Assembly (NCBI GenBank): GCA_003030745.1
Contig: PYVG01000005.1
Span: 1 to 60,699, forward strand
Reading direction: 5' to 3'
Length of the DNA: 60,699 bases
Origin: Pseudidiomarina aestuarii
Lineage (GTDB): Bacteria; Pseudomonadota; Gammaproteobacteria; Enterobacterales; Alteromonadaceae
Within the stretch, counting starts at the first letter, position 1; every line of letters starts with the position of its first letter. The notes below the pieces were generated by a model that was given only the letters and a program-made list of their open reading frames with translations, made no database searches and had not been told where the DNA came from. This document shows, piece after piece, positions 28,757 through 38,504 of the stretch. The translations under genes and the position numbers were made by a program.

Positions 28757-30105
28757 GTTTGCTGTGGACACTTGCTGCGTTTGTGGTGACCCTAGGTATT
28801 TTGGTCACGATTCATGAGTTCGGGCATTATTGGGTTGCCAGACGCTGCGGCGTGAAGGTTCTAACTTTCTCTGTCGGGTTTGGTAAAGCGTTGTGGTCGC
28901 GACAAGCGCAAGATGGCACGGTCTATCAGGTTGGGATAATTCCCTTGGGTGGCTATGTGCGGATGTTGGACGCGCGAGTCGATGAAGTCAGTGCATCGGA
29001 GTACCCCGTAAGCTTTAACGCGCAATCGGTTTCTAAACGTGCTGCTATTGTAGCCGCTGGGCCTATTGCTAACTTTCTCCTCGCGTTACTAGTTCTATGG
29101 CTCATGTATGTCATTGGCGTGCCATCGGTGAAACCTATCGTCGGATCGGTGACTCCGCAGTCTATAGCGGCTCAGTCAGACATTGAAACACCCGCGGAAA
29201 TCATCTCTATCAATGATCGGATTACCCGAGATTGGCAAGCGGTCAATTTGGCTCTCGCTGCCGAGTTAGGTAATGACACCGTTACCATTCGGCTACGAGA
29301 CGATAATAATCGCGTGCAAGACGTTCAGTTAGCCATTACCAATTGGCGGTTGAGTGAAGAACAGCAACCTACATTCATGCAGTTAGGGTTAGAGCCATTC
29401 CGGCCACAACCGACGTTGACTATTGCTTATGTTGCTGATGATTCACCAGCACAGCGGGCCGGATTCCAGCCAGGCGATAAAATTTTAGCGATAGATGGAA
29501 CTCCACAGGCGGAATGGTCTCAAACGCTTGAAGCTATTGTTTCCGCACCAGCCGCGACGAAGTTGTTTACGGTGGAGCGGAATGGTCGGCAGGAAGAATT
29601 GTTAGTCGAATTGGGACAACGTTCCATTGATGGACAAAATCGTGGGTATTTGGGCGTTGAGGCGGAAGGAACTCGCTATCCCGATGAATACCGATTTGTG
29701 CATGAATATGGTGTGATTGATGCCATCGGCGCCGGGGCGAAACAAACCTGGGAACTCATGGAGTTGAGTGTCGCTATGCTCGGTAAGCTACTGACCGGAA
29801 CCGTGTCAGTAAGTAATCTCAGTGGTCCTGTTGCGATTGCTGAAGGGGCTGGAGTTTCAGCCAGTTATGGATTGGTTTACTTTTTAGGGTTTCTCGCGTT
29901 AATCAGTGTTAATCTCGGTATCATAAATCTGTTACCATTACCCGTTCTAGATGGTGGTCATTTAGTTTTTCTCGCTGTTGAGGGTATTCGAGGCAAAGCA
30001 GTTTCTGAACGTGTTCAGGATATTGCGTTTCGCATCGGTGGAGCACTGATATTTGCGTTAATGGCTATCGCAATCAGCAACGATATATTGCGGTTGACCG
30101 CTTGA
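28750..30105 (+). CDS. rseP: Site-2 protease RseP
   Basis: The inner-membrane zinc protease that cleaves RseA within the membrane after DegS, releasing sigma-E. 451 residues: HEFGH active site at about residues 22-26 in the first transmembrane helix, two PDZ domains (about residues 125-310), and the second metal-ligand motif [15 protein letters not shown] near residue 395. Its substrate RseA is encoded about 21 kb downstream in this window. It is directly followed by bamA. Confidence 0.97.
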   Translation: MLSLLWTLAAFVVTLGILVTIHEFGHYWVARRCGVKVLTFSVGFGKALWSRQAQDGTVYQVGIIPLGGYVRMLDARVDEVSASEYPVSFNAQSVSKRAAIVAAGPIANFLLALLVLWLMYVIGVPSVKPIVGSVTPQSIAAQSDIETPAEIISINDRITRDWQAVNLALAAELGNDTVTIRLRDDNNRVQDVQLAITNWRLSEEQQPTFMQLGLEPFRPQPTLTIAYVADDSPAQRAGFQPGDKILAIDGTPQAEWSQTLEAIVSAPAATKLFTVERNGRQEELLVELGQRSIDGQNRGYLGVEAEGTRYPDEYRFVHEYGVIDAIGAGAKQTWELMELSVAMLGKLLTGTVSVSNLSGPVAIAEGAGVSASYGLVYFLGFLALISVNLGIINLLPLPVLDGGHLVFLAVEGIRGKAVSERVQDIAFRIGGALIFALMAIAISNDILRLTA

Positions 30106-30142
30106 AACATTACGTCCAACAAACAAAATTAAGTAGCACAGA

Positions 30143-32626
30143 ATGACGTTGAAAGAGCTGTTCTTAGCCGCCCTTGTTGCAGGGGCTGCATTGCCAGCGC
30201 ATAGCGCTGAAGAATTCGTAGTAGAAGACATTCGTGTACGTGGCCTCCAGCGAGTAGCTTTAGGTGCGGCATTAACATACATTCCGGTTCGCGTCGGCGA
30301 TACGGTGTCTGAGGCCGTGGTTCGAGATAGTATTCGCTCGCTCTATTCCTCGACGCATTTCAATAATATTGTCGTACGCCGTGAAGGCGGTACGCTCATC
30401 TTTGAAGTGAACGAGCGTCCGACCATTAGTGCTATCGAGTTTGATGGCAACAAAGATATCAAAGACGAACAGTTGGTTGAGAGTTTGACCGACCAAGGTA
30501 TTGTTGAGGGTGAGCCACTTGATTTGACCACCGTGTCGAGTATCGAAACTGGACTTGAAGATTTTTATCACAGTATCGGTAAATACAACGCCAATATCGA
30601 CGTCAAAGTGGTCAATTTGCCACGTAACCGGGTGCGTGTTGAAATTGACTTCGAAGAAGGTGACTCTGCTCAAATTCAACAAATCAACATTGTTGGTAAC
30701 AAAGCTTTTAGTGATGAACAGATTTTAGCTGGACTCGAACTAAAAGATGAGCTGCCTTGGTGGAACTTGTTAGGCGAAACGCGCTACCAGAAACAACAAT
30801 TGAGTGGTGATTTAGAAACCCTCGAGTCATTTTATAAAGACCGCGGTTATCTCACGTTTGCCATTGAGTCCGTACAAGTTTCAATGACGCCTGATCGCCG
30901 TGGTGTTTATGTCACCATTAACGTACGTGAAGGTGAAATCTTCAAAGTTCGCGATACTCGCGTTATAGGTGAACTTCGTGGCCAAGACGAAGTCGTCAAG
31001 CGCCTCGTGAAAATTGAACCTGGCGAGCAATATAGCGCGGCAACCGTAACCTATCTCGAAGACTTAGTCGCTCGTGTTTATGGACGTTATGGCTACGCAT
31101 ATCCAGAGGTTAGAGCGATTCCGGAAATTGACGAAGAAACCAATGAAGTTGACTTGGTGTTCTCGGTGAACCCGGGTAAACGGGTGTATGTCAATCGAAT
31201 CAATTTCCGTGGCAACGTCTCAACTATGGACGAAGTTTTACGTCGTGAAATGCGTCAGTTAGAAGGCGCACCATTGAATGAAGATGCTATCGAGCAAGGT
31301 AAAGTTCGATTAGAGCGACTCGGCTTTTTTGAAACTGTGGAGTCAACCACCCAGCGTGTCGATGGCCGGGATGATCTCGTGAACGTCGACTTTACCGTGA
31401 AGGAACAGCCATCTGGCTCCTTTAACTTCATGTTCGGCTACGGTGACTACACAGGCTTGCAAATTGGTGCTGGTGTATCGCAAGAGAACTTCTTAGGCAC
31501 GGGCAACCGAGCTGGTATCAACATCAATACCAACCGCTTCAATCGTAACCTGCAGTTAACCTATACCGATCGGTATTTTACTAAAGATGGCGTGAGTCTA
31601 TCAGGACAAGTCTATTTGACTGAGTTCGACGCCGGTAACTTGGATAACTTTATTCGTTACAACCAGCGCAAATATGGTTTGGGCGGCACGATTGCATTTC
31701 CAATCAATGAAATCAGTAGCTTCAATTTCGGCTTGATGTATCGCAACGAAGAAGTCACGAATGTTGAAGGTTATGAGCAAATTCGGAACTTTTATCAGCC
31801 GTATATTGATGAACGTGACCCGAACTCAGGTGTCGCATTTAATATTTATGAGGCGACAGTCGGTTGGCAACGAGTCACACTAAACCGTGGTGTATTCCCG
31901 ACTGCGGGTACTCAGAATCGACTCAATGTTGGCGTGACCTTACCGAATAGTGACGTGAATTTCTTTAACGTCAACTATGAATTCAAGCACTATTGGCCGC
32001 TTACCCAAAGCCAAGACTTTGTCCTGTTAACGCGCTTGAGCGCAGGCTACGGTAATGGTTATGGTGAAGACGATAATGGCAATGAATATCTGTATCCCTT
32101 CTATGAAAACTTCCGTTTGGGTGGTAACGATACACTCCGCGGATTTGAAGCGAATACGGTAGGTCCAAAAGCAGTATTCCGCTATCCGGATTCGATTGGT
32201 GGTGTGCCAGGTTACAATGGTATCCCGAGTGATCTGCCAGCTGGACCGGGAGCTGATACCGTAGCGGTCAGCCAGTTCTCTGTTGGTGGTAACGCCATGG
32301 TATCGGGTGGTTTCGAGTTAATTTTCCCGACACCATTAGTCAAAGAGGAAGCGAAGAACACAGTTCGCACCAGTTTCTACGTGGACGTGGGTTCAGTATG
32401 GGATACCGAGTTCGACTACGATACCTATAAAAACCTTGAGTTATTGGCGAATTCTTTCCCATTACGTGACTTTAGCTCACCGAGTGACTATCGCGTTTCT
32501 GCGGGTATCGCGGTACAGTGGTTATCACCAATGGGACCATTGACGTTAGCCTTTGGCCGACCCTTGAAGAGCGCGGACGAGGATCGAACGCAAGTATTTA
32601 CCTTTAACTTTGGTACCACATTCTAA
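30143..32626 (+). CDS. bamA: Outer membrane protein assembly factor BamA
   Basis: The core of the BAM complex that inserts beta-barrel proteins. 827 residues: signal peptide with a probable cut after AHSA (residue 22), five POTRA domains (about residues 25-425, the first starting FVVEDIRVRGLQRVALGAAL), then a 16-strand barrel ending in phenylalanine (FNFGTTF). The loop-6 type VRGF/Y motif appears as LRGFEAN near residue 670. It sits between rseP and skp, the conserved order of envelope-assembly genes. Confidence 0.97.
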   Translation: MTLKELFLAALVAGAALPAHSAEEFVVEDIRVRGLQRVALGAALTYIPVRVGDTVSEAVVRDSIRSLYSSTHFNNIVVRREGGTLIFEVNERPTISAIEFDGNKDIKDEQLVESLTDQGIVEGEPLDLTTVSSIETGLEDFYHSIGKYNANIDVKVVNLPRNRVRVEIDFEEGDSAQIQQINIVGNKAFSDEQILAGLELKDELPWWNLLGETRYQKQQLSGDLETLESFYKDRGYLTFAIESVQVSMTPDRRGVYVTINVREGEIFKVRDTRVIGELRGQDEVVKRLVKIEPGEQYSAATVTYLEDLVARVYGRYGYAYPEVRAIPEIDEETNEVDLVFSVNPGKRVYVNRINFRGNVSTMDEVLRREMRQLEGAPLNEDAIEQGKVRLERLGFFETVESTTQRVDGRDDLVNVDFTVKEQPSGSFNFMFGYGDYTGLQIGAGVSQENFLGTGNRAGININTNRFNRNLQLTYTDRYFTKDGVSLSGQVYLTEFDAGNLDNFIRYNQRKYGLGGTIAFPINEISSFNFGLMYRNEEVTNVEGYEQIRNFYQPYIDERDPNSGVAFNIYEATVGWQRVTLNRGVFPTAGTQNRLNVGVTLPNSDVNFFNVNYEFKHYWPLTQSQDFVLLTRLSAGYGNGYGEDDNGNEYLYPFYENFRLGGNDTLRGFEANTVGPKAVFRYPDSIGGVPGYNGIPSDLPAGPGADTVAVSQFSVGGNAMVSGGFELIFPTPLVKEEAKNTVRTSFYVDVGSVWDTEFDYDTYKNLELLANSFPLRDFSSPSDYRVSAGIAVQWLSPMGPLTLAFGRPLKSADEDRTQVFTFNFGTTF

Positions 32627-32652
32627 AATAGCAGCATAGCAAGGAGTTTTTT

Positions 32653-33168
32653 GTGAAGACATTAATGAAGACAACATTGGCCGCGGCATTACTTTCGACC
32701 GCTTTGTTCGCCAATGCAGCGGAAGCGCAACAAAAGATTGGCGTGGTGAGTTTCCAGGCCATTTTGCAGAATCTTCCACAAACACGCGAAATTGAAGAAA
32801 CCATTCAAAATGAGTTCAAGACCCGCATTGAAGAAGTGCAAGCAATTGAAACTCAAATGAATGGTATTGCAGAGAAACAGCAACGTGACGCTGCAATTCT
32901 GTCTGCCAGCGAGCGTACTGCTATGCAGCGCGAGTTCGAAGGTCTGGAAAGTCAGTTACAGTTAAAAGTACGTGCGTTACGCGAAGACATGAACCGTCGT
33001 GGTACTGAAGAGCGTGACAAAATCATGATGGAAATCGCGCGCGCTACTCAAGCAGTTGCGACCGAACTCGGTTATGACCTAGTCATTCAAGCTTCAGCAG
33101 TTGCTCACATGACTCCTGATCATGAGTTATCGGAAGAAGTGATTGCCGAAATGACAGGTGGTAACTAA
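32653..33168 (+). CDS. skp: Periplasmic chaperone Skp (OmpH)
   Basis: A trimeric periplasmic chaperone that carries unfolded outer membrane proteins to BAM. 171 residues with a signal peptide (probable cleavage ANA-AEA near residue 24) and a long coiled coil (about residues 45-125, rich in Glu, Gln and Arg). It uses a GTG start at 32653 preceded by AAGGAG (32641-32646). It follows bamA by 26 nt. Confidence 0.93.
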   Translation: MKTLMKTTLAAALLSTALFANAAEAQQKIGVVSFQAILQNLPQTREIEETIQNEFKTRIEEVQAIETQMNGIAEKQQRDAAILSASERTAMQREFEGLESQLQLKVRALREDMNRRGTEERDKIMMEIARATQAVATELGYDLVIQASAVAHMTPDHELSEEVIAEMTGGN

Positions 33169-34201
33169 GTTGCCAGGCAACTACACCCTTCAAGACCTTG
33201 CCTCGGCAATCGGTGCTGAGGCAGTGGGTGATGAGTCGCAGCCTATTCAGGGGGTGGCGACTCTGGCATCAGCCACCACCGGGCAGATAGCATTTTTAGC
33301 GAACGATAAATATCGCTCGCAACTTGATGCTACGCGCGCAAGCGCGGTTATCGTAGCGCCAAACGTTGATTTGCCAGAAGGCTTAGCGGCGTTAGTCACT
33401 AAGAACCCTTATGCGGGTTTCGCTAAAGTCGCGCAGCTCCTCGATACGACACCAAGCCCGGCTGCCGTTGGTATTGATCCAACTGCACAAGTGGATGCTT
33501 CCGCGCACATTGGCGAACGAGTCGCTATTGGTGCGAACGTCATTATAGCGGCAGGTGCCGTGATTGCTGATGACGCAGTAATCGGTGCAGGTTGCTACAT
33601 TGGTCCTCGAGTGCATATCGGTGAACGCACGAAGCTATGGCAGCACGTGGTGTTTTATCATGATTGTGTTGTTGGAGCAGATTGCCTGTTTCACAGTGGT
33701 GCAGTTATTGGCGCAGACGGTTTCGGCTGGGCTAATGAGCATGGTAAGTGGATCAAAATTCCACAGCTTGGACGTGTCGTTATTGGTGATCGCGTTGAAG
33801 TTGGTGCAAGCACTACGATCGATCGAGGTGCTTTGGATGACACCATTATCAGTAATGGCTGTATCATCGATAATCAGTGCCAGATTGCTCATAATGTATT
33901 TATTGACGAAGATACTGCCATTGCCGGCTGCACTGTTCTCGCAGGCAGTTGCCGCATTGGTAAACGGTGTCTCATTGGTGGCGCCACTGCTATCAATGGT
34001 CATATCAGTATCTGTGATGATGTTCAGATCAGCGGATTCTCAATGGTCATTAAAGCCATTGATGAACCTGGTGTGTATGCTTCCGGTATACCTGCAGCAC
34101 CGCACCGCGAATGGCGGCGCAATGGTGCGCGGTATCGCCAGTTGGATGAACTCTTTCAGCGTGTGAAAAAAATAGAAAAACAACTAGACTCAGACGCATA
34201 A
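33158..34201 (+). CDS. lpxD: UDP-3-O-(3-hydroxyacyl)glucosamine N-acyltransferase
   Basis: It adds the second hydroxyacyl chain in lipid A synthesis. About 343-347 residues: N-terminal uridine-binding domain with [20 protein letters not shown], left-handed beta-helix of hexapeptide repeats (about residues 105-300), and a helical C-terminus. The catalytic His lies in the [20 protein letters not shown] region. No ATG start is available: either GTG at 33158 (overlapping skp) or, more likely, TTG at 33170, which has AGGTGG (33156-33161) at good spacing. Confidence 0.95.
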   Translation: MVTKLPGNYTLQDLASAIGAEAVGDESQPIQGVATLASATTGQIAFLANDKYRSQLDATRASAVIVAPNVDLPEGLAALVTKNPYAGFAKVAQLLDTTPSPAAVGIDPTAQVDASAHIGERVAIGANVIIAAGAVIADDAVIGAGCYIGPRVHIGERTKLWQHVVFYHDCVVGADCLFHSGAVIGADGFGWANEHGKWIKIPQLGRVVIGDRVEVGASTTIDRGALDDTIISNGCIIDNQCQIAHNVFIDEDTAIAGCTVLAGSCRIGKRCLIGGATAINGHISICDDVQISGFSMVIKAIDEPGVYASGIPAAPHREWRRNGARYRQLDELFQRVKKIEKQLDSDA

Positions 34202-34217
34202 GCTGCGAGGAAATTCT

Positions 34218-34676
34218 ATGTCGAATTCAGCGGACGGTGCCTTCGATATCAAAGAAGTGATGGCACTATTGCCACATCGTTATCCCTTTTTATTGGTCGA
34301 TAAAGTCGTTGCTTGCGACGCCAAGACCTCGATTCACGCGGTGAAGAATATTTCCGTCAATGAACCTCAGTTTACGGGGCATTTTCCGGGCAATCCTATT
34401 TTTCCTGGCGTCATGATTCTCGAGGCTTTAGCGCAAGCGGCAGGTTTACTTGGGTTCAAAATTACAGCAAGTCAGCCCGGCAGTCGTGATCTATACTTGT
34501 TTGCGGGTGTTGATAATGCTCGGTTTAAGAAACAAGTCCTACCTGGTGATGTACTCGACCTGTTTGTTACCTTTGAAAAAGAGCGCCGAGGCATTTGGGT
34601 ATTTAAAGGTCGCGCTGAAGTTGCCGGTGAATTGGCGTGTAGCGCAGACATTATTTGTGCGAGACGAGAGACCTAA
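34218..34676 (+). CDS. fabZ: 3-hydroxyacyl-[acyl-carrier-protein] dehydratase
   Basis: A dehydratase of fatty acid elongation; being encoded among lpx genes couples fatty acid and lipid A supply. 152 residues with the hot-dog fold: [16 protein letters not shown] (catalytic His, about residue 20) and [19 protein letters not shown] (catalytic Glu, about residue 71). GAGGAAA precedes the ATG. Its stop is immediately followed by the lpxA start. Confidence 0.97.
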   Translation: MSNSADGAFDIKEVMALLPHRYPFLLVDKVVACDAKTSIHAVKNISVNEPQFTGHFPGNPIFPGVMILEALAQAAGLLGFKITASQPGSRDLYLFAGVDNARFKKQVLPGDVLDLFVTFEKERRGIWVFKGRAEVAGELACSADIICARRET

Positions 34677-35441
34677 GTGATTCATTCTACTGCGATAATC
34701 GATCCTAAAGCGAAACTCGGTAACAACGTCAGTGTTGGTCCCTATAGTATTATTGGTCCAGACGTTGAAATAGGCGACGATTGTGTCATTGCGCCGCATG
34801 TCGTGATTCGTGGACCGACGATTATCGGTCGCAATAATAAGATTTTTCAGTTCGCATCCGTCGGTGAGGATTGTCAGGATAAAAAGTACGCGGGCGAACC
34901 GACACGGCTTGAAATTGGCGACAACAATGTTATCCGTGAGTGTGTCACGATTCATCGTGGTACGGTGCAGGATCAAAGTCTCACGAAAATTGGCTCTGAT
35001 AACTTATTGATGGCTTATGTCCACGTCGCGCATGACTGTGTGGTTGGTGACCATGTTATTTTGGCCAATAACACCACACTCGCGGGCCATGTGCATGTTG
35101 GTGACTGGGCTATTTTAGGTGGTTTCACCGGAGTGCATCAGTTCTGTCACATTGGCGCACACGCGTTTACCGCTGTAAATTCCGTCGTCGTCCAAGATAT
35201 TCCCCCGTATATTATGGCGCAAGGCCACAATGCGGTGCCTCGTACCATCAATAGCGAGGGTTTGAAACGACGCGGGTTTTCAGCAGAACAAGTCATGCGT
35301 ATTAAGCGCGCCTTTAAAATTCTCTATCGACAAGGTTTGACCGTGGCTGAGGCGATTGAAGCGATGCAGGCACTGGATGCTGATGAAATTCAACCTTTGA
35401 TCGACTTCGTGCAGTCCAGTCAACGCGGCATTATTCGCTAA
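34677..35441 (+). CDS. lpxA: Acyl-ACP--UDP-N-acetylglucosamine O-acyltransferase
   Basis: The first step of lipid A synthesis. 254 residues of left-handed beta-helix (IHSTAIIDPKAKLGNNVSVG, then IGPDVEIGDDCVIAP) with the catalytic histidine in YVHVAHDCVVGDHV (about residue 122) and the C-terminal helical domain beginning GLKRRGFSAEQVMRIKRAF. The start is GTG, immediately after the fabZ stop codon. It is followed after 5 nt by lpxB. Confidence 0.97.
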   Translation: MIHSTAIIDPKAKLGNNVSVGPYSIIGPDVEIGDDCVIAPHVVIRGPTIIGRNNKIFQFASVGEDCQDKKYAGEPTRLEIGDNNVIRECVTIHRGTVQDQSLTKIGSDNLLMAYVHVAHDCVVGDHVILANNTTLAGHVHVGDWAILGGFTGVHQFCHIGAHAFTAVNSVVVQDIPPYIMAQGHNAVPRTINSEGLKRRGFSAEQVMRIKRAFKILYRQGLTVAEAIEAMQALDADEIQPLIDFVQSSQRGIIR

Positions 35442-35446
35442 ACCCT

Positions 35447-36634
35447 ATGAAGCAAACCATTGCTGACGCACCGGTGATTGCCTTGCTTGCAGGTGAGCAT
35501 TCGGGAGACACTTTGGGTTCAGATCTCATGGTCGCATTACGTCAGTCGCTACCAAACTGCCGATTCATCGGTGTCGGTGGTCCGAAGATGGCCGCCCAAG
35601 GTTTGACTAGTTTTGTTCCCATGGAAGATTTAGCGGTCATGGGACTCGCTGAAGTAATTAGTTCACTCCCACAATTGTTGCGTCATCGCCGAACCGTAGT
35701 GAAGCAGCTGCTGGCTCAGAAGCCAGACGTGTTTATTGGTATTGACGCGCCTGATTTCAATTTACCGATTGAGAAGAAGCTCAAGGCTGCCGGCATACCG
35801 ACAGTACATTATGTCAGCCCTTCGGTTTGGGCGTGGCGTCAGGGTCGTATTCATGGCATTAAGGCTGCGACCAACCATGTGTTGTGCTTATTGCCGTTCG
35901 AAAAAGCCTTTTACGATCAACACCAAGCGCCGGCAACCTTTGTCGGGCATCCACTGGCAGATACATTACCGATACTCGATACCGACCCCGAAACAGTTGA
36001 ACAGCGCCAAAGTGCTGCTCGGCGTGAACTTGGGCTAGTTGAGGGGCATCGCGTGATTGGGCTACTACCTGGTTCGAGAGCAGGGGAAATAGCTCGGTTG
36101 GCCCCCATTTATCTGCGTGCTGCCGTCCTATTGCATAAGAATAACCCGAATATTCAGTTTGTTACGCCTATGGTGTCTACCGCACTACGCGAGCAATTTC
36201 ACGCGTTGGCGCAAGCCATTGCTCCGGAGCTCCCATTAACTATTTCTGACGGGCAGGCACACACTGTCATGCAGGCATCTGATGCCATTATCGTCACTTC
36301 AGGAACCGTGACTCTAGAGGCGATGTTGCTCGGAACGCCGATGGTTGTTGCTTACAATTTTAGTTGGCTTAGCTTTCAATTGATTCGCCGGTTATTCAAA
36401 GCACCGTTCTTTAGTTTGCCCAATTTACTCGCGCAGCGAGAACTCGTGCGTGAACTGGTGCAGGACGATGTGACGCCGGCGGCGCTGATGGCTCAGGTCC
36501 AATTGTTGTTGGATCAGGAGCAAACGCAACTACGCAATGAATTTCGTCAATTACACGCTTCCATACAACAGAACGCGAGTGCTAGCGGTGCGCAAGTGGT
36601 CTGCGATATCCTTTCGAATGAATCTAAAAAATAG
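35447..36634 (+). CDS. lpxB: Lipid-A-disaccharide synthase
   Basis: It condenses UDP-diacylglucosamine with lipid X to form the lipid A disaccharide. 395 residues of the GT19 family: LLAGEHSGDTLGSDLMVAL (about residues 14-32), FIGVGGPKMAAQG, and GIDAPDFNLPIEKKLKAAGI, with VHYVSPSVWAWRQGRI following. It ends the envelope block. In many relatives rnhB and dnaE follow directly; here an 82-nt spacer leads to an unrelated redox gene. Confidence 0.97.
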   Translation: MKQTIADAPVIALLAGEHSGDTLGSDLMVALRQSLPNCRFIGVGGPKMAAQGLTSFVPMEDLAVMGLAEVISSLPQLLRHRRTVVKQLLAQKPDVFIGIDAPDFNLPIEKKLKAAGIPTVHYVSPSVWAWRQGRIHGIKAATNHVLCLLPFEKAFYDQHQAPATFVGHPLADTLPILDTDPETVEQRQSAARRELGLVEGHRVIGLLPGSRAGEIARLAPIYLRAAVLLHKNNPNIQFVTPMVSTALREQFHALAQAIAPELPLTISDGQAHTVMQASDAIIVTSGTVTLEAMLLGTPMVVAYNFSWLSFQLIRRLFKAPFFSLPNLLAQRELVRELVQDDVTPAALMAQVQLLLDQEQTQLRNEFRQLHASIQQNASASGAQVVCDILSNESKK

Positions 36635-36716
36635 AACGTTTAAAACGATATTTAGCGCTAATAATTCGATTTATCAGGATTTATACTGGGCCTCATTAGA
36701 ATTGTAGGAGGTTAGT

Positions 36717-37673
36717 ATGGGACTGTTAGTTGACGGTAAATGGCACGATAAATGGTACGACACTGATAGCACGGGCGGTCGTTTTGAGCGCAGTGCTGCG
36801 CAATTCCGAAACTGGATTGAAGCCGACCCAGAAGCGCGTTTTCCGGCAGAGAGCGGGCGCTATCACCTGTATGTCTCTTTTGCCTGTCCATGGGCGCATC
36901 GCACCTTAATTATGCGCAAGTTGAAAGGTTTGGAAGACCACATCACAGTATCTGTGGTTGAGCCACTGATGTTAGAAAATGGCTGGGAGTTTGGCGACAG
37001 TCCACTCCATGATCCGCTCTATGACCATGATTATTTGTATCAACTGTATTTGCGCGCTGACCCGCAGTATAGCGGGCGGGTGACAGTGCCTGTCTTGTGG
37101 GATAAAGAACAGCATACTATTGTGAGTAATGAATCAGCGGACATCATTCGGATGCTGAATAGTGAATTTGATGCGTTGACGGGGAGTACACACGACTTTT
37201 ACCCGGCAGCGCAGCGCGACGAAATCGATGCGATTAACGCAACGGTCTATGACCATGTGAATAATGGTGTTTACAAATGTGGTTTTGCGACGCAACAAGA
37301 TGCTTACGAAGAAGCTTTTGATGCTTTGTTTGCGGCGCTTGATGAACTCGAAGAACGGTTAAGTCAGCAACGATTCTTAGTCGGTGACCAGGTCACTGAG
37401 GCCGATTGGCGATTATTTACGACGCTCGTACGCTTTGATGCAGTTTATGTTGGGCATTTTAAAACGAATGCGAAACGAATTGTCGATTATCCGCAGTTGT
37501 GGGATTACGTGAAAGCACTGTACCAAGTAGAGGGCGTAGCCGAAACTGTAGTGATGGACCATATTAAAACGCATTACTACGGCAGTCATGGCACGATAAA
37601 TCCGACCGGTATTGTACCGAAAGGACCTTGGCTAGATTTTACTGCACCACATCAGCGTGGGGAGGTTTTATGA
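36717..37673 (+). CDS. Glutathione S-transferase, glutathionyl-hydroquinone reductase type (YqjG-like)
   Basis: A 318-residue cytosolic GST of the Omega/Xi class. The N-terminal thioredoxin-like domain has the active-site cysteine in SFACPWAHRTLIMRKLKGLE (about residues 52-71), and the C-terminal helical domain has RFLVGDQVTEADWRLFTTLV. Such enzymes reduce glutathionyl-hydroquinones with glutathione. GTAGGAGG lies upstream, and a TATACT box (36673-36678) may belong to its promoter. Its stop overlaps the pirin start (ATGA), so the two are translationally coupled. Confidence 0.9.
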   Translation: MGLLVDGKWHDKWYDTDSTGGRFERSAAQFRNWIEADPEARFPAESGRYHLYVSFACPWAHRTLIMRKLKGLEDHITVSVVEPLMLENGWEFGDSPLHDPLYDHDYLYQLYLRADPQYSGRVTVPVLWDKEQHTIVSNESADIIRMLNSEFDALTGSTHDFYPAAQRDEIDAINATVYDHVNNGVYKCGFATQQDAYEEAFDALFAALDELEERLSQQRFLVGDQVTEADWRLFTTLVRFDAVYVGHFKTNAKRIVDYPQLWDYVKALYQVEGVAETVVMDHIKTHYYGSHGTINPTGIVPKGPWLDFTAPHQRGEVL

Positions 37674-38503
37674 ACAAAGTAATTCTGACTCGGCATCGCG
37701 GCATGCCTGCGCAAGATGGTGCCGGTGTGAAATTGACACGCATTATCAATCAGCCGAGTTTGCGCTATCAAGATCCATTTTTGATGCTAGACGAATTCCG
37801 TTCGGACGATCCGAATGATTACATTGCTGGTTTTCCACCGCATCCTCATCGTGGGTTCGTGACGCTGACGTATATGTTGGCCGGTCGCATGGAACACAAA
37901 GACTCAGTCGGAAACACGGGCGTTGTCGAAGCCGGTGGTGCGCAATGGATGAAAGCTGCGAAAGGCATTATTCATGCCGAAATGCCGAAACAAGAAGATG
38001 GTTTGATGTGGGGTTTTCAGTTGTGGATTAACTTACCGGCGAAAGATAAGTTGTCCGCGGCAGAGTGGGCAGACCATCCTGCGGAAAAGATACCAGAGCT
38101 TGCTGTCAATGACGCGACCGTGCGTCTCATTGCTGGTGAATATCAGGGGCAGCTGGGTCCAATTCAGCAACCTGAGCAACAGTTTTTGATGATGGATATC
38201 AAGTTAGGTCAGGAACCTGTCGCTATCGAGAGTTTCGGTCAGCAAACACGTCTGGTTTATGTGTACGAGGGCAATGCAGCGATTAATGGCGATGTGTTGC
38301 AGCGTGGTGAATTAGCTCGCTTGGCTGCGACCGATACGTTGCAGTTACAGAGCGACAGCGCCGAGGGAGCCTCAGTCATTTTGTTGGCAGGTGAGCCAAT
38401 TGGTGAACCCATAGCGCAGTACGGTCCTTTCGTGATGAATACGCAGCAGGAAATCGAGCAAGCGATTCGGGATTATCAAGCCGGTCGATTACAAAAGGCA
38501 TAA
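37670..38503 (+). CDS. Pirin family protein
   Basis: A 277-residue bicupin. The N-terminal cupin carries metal-binding histidines in FPPHPHRGFVTLTYML (about residues 57-72) and a further His in GIIHAEMP. Bacterial pirins bind iron and some act as quercetin 2,3-dioxygenases; the substrate here is unknown. GGGGAGG (37659-37665) supports the ATG at 37670, which overlaps the GST stop by 4 nt. An upstream in-frame start at 37628 lies inside the GST gene and is rejected. Confidence 0.88.
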   Translation: MNKVILTRHRGMPAQDGAGVKLTRIINQPSLRYQDPFLMLDEFRSDDPNDYIAGFPPHPHRGFVTLTYMLAGRMEHKDSVGNTGVVEAGGAQWMKAAKGIIHAEMPKQEDGLMWGFQLWINLPAKDKLSAAEWADHPAEKIPELAVNDATVRLIAGEYQGQLGPIQQPEQQFLMMDIKLGQEPVAIESFGQQTRLVYVYEGNAAINGDVLQRGELARLAATDTLQLQSDSAEGASVILLAGEPIGEPIAQYGPFVMNTQQEIEQAIRDYQAGRLQKA

Positions 38504-38504
38504 G

